Shown one piece after another: positions 62,351 to 64,000 of a stretch of DNA of 64,000 nt. Location: NCBI GenBank assembly GCA_025210335.1, contig JAOARY010000045.1, positions 1 through 64,000 on the forward strand, in the 5' to 3' direction. Numbering within the stretch: the first letter of the stretch is position 1; every line of letters begins with the position of its first letter. A model generated the notes under the pieces. It searched no databases. It was not told the origin of the DNA and saw nothing but the letters and a program-made list of their open reading frames with translations. This DNA comes from Peptostreptococcaceae bacterium (GTDB taxonomy: Bacteria; Bacillota; Clostridia; Peptostreptococcales; Peptostreptococcaceae). The position numbers and the translations under genes were made by a program.

Positions 62351-63526
62351 TTATATTCCCATTTCTTTTACTTGTGCAACATCTTTATCTCCCCTACCTG
62401 ATAAATTGATTATTATTATTTTGTCTTTACCTATTTCTTTTGCTAATTTAGTTCCATAAGCTATGGCATGAGAAGATTCTATTGCGGGAATAATTCCTTC
62501 AGTTTGAGATAATAGTTTAAATGCATCAAGAGCTTCTTTATCTGTAGAACCACAATAAGTAGCTCTTTTAGTTGCATGATAAAAACAATGTTCAGGACCA
62601 ACCCCAGGATAATCAAGTCCAGCAGCTACAGAATGCACAGGAGCTATATTCTTATTTTCATCTAATAACGAATAACATTTAAAACCATGAATAATAGCAG
62701 GTTCTCCTAGTGTGATGCTTGCGGCATGTTCTTTTGTTTCCAAACCTTTCCCATATGGTTCGACACCATGTATTTGAACAGTTGTATCCTCATAAAAAGG
62801 AGAAAAAAGTCCAATTGCATTACTTCCACCACCGACACAAGCAACAATTGCATCAGGAAGTCTACCTTCTTTTTTTAATATTTGTGCTTTAGCTTCTTTA
62901 CCAATTATGCTTTGAAATTCTTTTACTATCATTGGAAATGGATGTGGACCTACTGCTGATCCAAGCATATAAAAGGTATTCTCTCTATTAACGACAAAAT
63001 CTTTTAATGCTTCATCTACAGCATCTTTAAGTGTGCGTGTTCCAGTAGTAACTGGTATAACTTTTGCACCAAGTAATTCCATTCGAAAGACATTAAGAGC
63101 TTGCCTTTTAGTATCTTCTTCACCCATATAAATGGTACAATCCATATCGAACAATGCACAAACAGTAGCAGTTGCAACACCATGTTGACCAGCACCAGTT
63201 TCTGCAATTATTCTTTTTTTACCCATTCTTTTTGCTAACAAGGCTTGACCAAGTGCATTATTTATTTTGTGTGCACCTGTGTGATTTAAATCTTCTCTCT
63301 TAAGATATATTTTTGCACCGCCAATTTTTTCAGTTAAATTTTTTGCAAAATATAAGGGATTTTCTCTGCCTATATATTCTTTGTAATAATAATTAAGTTC
63401 TTCTTTAAATTCGTTATCATCAATGTATTTATAAAAAGCTTGTTCTAATTCTTCAAGGTTTTTCTTTAATTCATCACCTACATAAGCACCGCCAAAGTCA
63501 CCATAATAACCATTAAATTTTTTCAT
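62351..63526 (-). CDS. trpB: Tryptophan synthase beta chain
   Basis: The 391-residue PLP enzyme joins indole and L-serine into tryptophan. [14 protein letters not shown] opens the protein. The PLP lysine is in [18 protein letters not shown], with [19 protein letters not shown], the phosphate loop GGGSNAIG and the C-terminal [15 protein letters not shown] precedes the ATG. It stands alone: a terminator follows at 62290 and no trpA or other trp genes are next to it. A tryptophan T-box precedes it. Confidence 0.96.
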   Translation of the reverse strand: MKKFNGYYGDFGGAYVGDELKKNLEELEQAFYKYIDDNEFKEELNYYYKEYIGRENPLYFAKNLTEKIGGAKIYLKREDLNHTGAHKINNALGQALLAKRMGKKRIIAETGAGQHGVATATVCALFDMDCTIYMGEEDTKRQALNVFRMELLGAKVIPVTTGTRTLKDAVDEALKDFVVNRENTFYMLGSAVGPHPFPMIVKEFQSIIGKEAKAQILKKEGRLPDAIVACVGGGSNAIGLFSPFYEDTTVQIHGVEPYGKGLETKEHAASITLGEPAIIHGFKCYSLLDENKNIAPVHSVAAGLDYPGVGPEHCFYHATKRATYCGSTDKEALDAFKLLSQTEGIIPAIESSHAIAYGTKLAKEIGKDKIIIINLSGRGDKDVAQVKEMGI

Positions 63527-63555
63527 AATATTACCTCCAATTATTTTAATTAAAT

Positions 63556-63862
63556 TAAAAAAGCCCTCTATGCACTATATATATGCATAGAGGGCGATAA
63601 TATTCGCGTTGCCACCTCTGTTATAAGAATAGAATAAATTTAGTAATAGAAATAAATTTTTCTAATGCTTATATCTCTTTTTAGATACAGAAATAAATCG
63701 ATATCCTATCTCTATAACGGGAGAACCCGGTTCACCTACTATAATTCAGATTCCGCTCATAAGTCCATTCATTACAATTGCTATTATCTGTTTCCACCAA
63801 ACACAGACTCTCTATAAATATCAAATTTGTAATTACTAATCTTAATCAACGCTTTATTAATT
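63556..63862 (-). promoter_or_regulatory. Tryptophan T-box riboswitch
   Basis: On the minus strand the leader has a stem I region with GTTTGGTGGAAAC and the specifier context GAATGGACTTATGAG, whose UGG (63767-63765) is the Trp codon. The T-box element GAGGTGGCAACGCG lies at 63619-63606. The intrinsic terminator pairs 63595-63584 with 63574-63563 (arms TGCATAGAGGGC and complement) and is followed by U. Uncharged tRNA-Trp should favour the antiterminator and switch on trpB. Confidence 0.93.
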
Positions 63863-63872
63863 AATTTTTATC

Positions 63873-63902
63873 ATTGTACTATGAATAATATTTTTTTGTC
63901 AA
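63873..63902 (-). promoter_or_regulatory. Sigma-A promoter of the T-box-trpB transcript
   Basis: On the minus strand TTGACA (63902-63897), an 18-base spacer and TACAAT (63878-63873) form a near-consensus promoter just upstream of stem I. Confidence 0.8.
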
Positions 63903-64000
63903 GAAGAAAATTAAAAAAATTAATTTTGAAATAAATGTAAAATAAGAATTTGAACTGTAACAAAAGTAATTAATTTGTAATTAAGAATTGTTTATAAAGT

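Noticed and set aside
1-64000. CRISPR arrays, tRNA and rRNA genes
   Set aside because: No regularly spaced short repeats, no tRNA-like cloverleaf with a TTCGA-type arm and no rRNA-like sequence were recognised on either strand by reading; a dedicated scan was not possible.

Overview
The window is very AT-rich, has dense Shine-Dalgarno sites (GGAGG/AGGTG), uses TTG and GTG starts often, and carries T-box, sigma-54 and BirA-type regulation. This points to a low-GC Firmicute of the class Clostridia, possibly a Peptostreptococcaceae- or Clostridium-like anaerobe. That is inference from gene content; there is no rRNA in the window. I saw no rRNA gene, tRNA gene or CRISPR array.

1-10.7 kb is a catabolic cluster built from repeated modules. 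It starts with an IS605-type tnpB cut by the window edge. Then come a BCCT (betaine/carnitine/choline-type) transporter whose N-terminus is frameshifted in a poly-A tract, a PAS-AAA+ sigma-54 activator, a two-subunit UxaA-type hydratase/lyase behind a good -24/-12 promoter, a second paralogous activator, and a mandelate-racemase-type enolase-superfamily enzyme plus a second BCCT transporter behind another -24/-12 promoter. The likely role is sigma-54-controlled uptake and breakdown of a zwitterionic or hydroxy-acid substrate.

10.9-15.8 kb is ordinary: a DUF1835 protein, a DJ-1/PfpI protein, two membrane-anchored hypotheticals and a 23S rRNA uracil methyltransferase.

15.9-25.6 kb is an accessory and defence island. 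A decayed IS3 transposase is interrupted between two codons by a complete group II intron. It is followed by a three-gene Lamassu/ABC-3C system (nuclease effector LmuA, small LmuC, SMC-like ATPase LmuB) and then by remnants of an AAA ATPase and of an HATPase_c_4 protein.

25.6-31 kb is a block (TPR protein, PhzF, two-component system with a propeller-like membrane protein, YwbE) bracketed by two 137-bp direct repeats, each holding a terminator and a promoter. 31-36.4 kb holds a threonine-synthase-like enzyme, a YheO-type regulator, bioA-bioD behind a BirA-like operator, and a PadR regulator next to a split permease. 36.5-38.8 kb is an IS605-like remnant that truncated an OppB-type gene.

38.8-48.6 kb holds a TrmO-like methyltransferase, a second two-component system, a large secreted protein combining a ClpP-like region with RTX-like repeats, a macro-domain protein, and a third sigma-54 module (divergent activator plus a D-serine dehydratase/D-threonine aldolase-type enzyme). 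A methyltransferase follows whose terminator hairpin has been split by a complete IS608-like tnpA-tnpB element inserted 3' of TTAC.

50.4-64 kb holds YjdM, an LCM-type methyltransferase, an oligopeptide-type ABC operon (permeases, ATPases, binding lipoprotein, DUF169 protein, all minus strand), a DUF5131 remnant, a TetR regulator divergent from a QueG/reductive-dehalogenase-like Fe-S protein across a near-perfect operator, a lipoprotein, and a stand-alone trpB behind a tryptophan (UGG) T-box.
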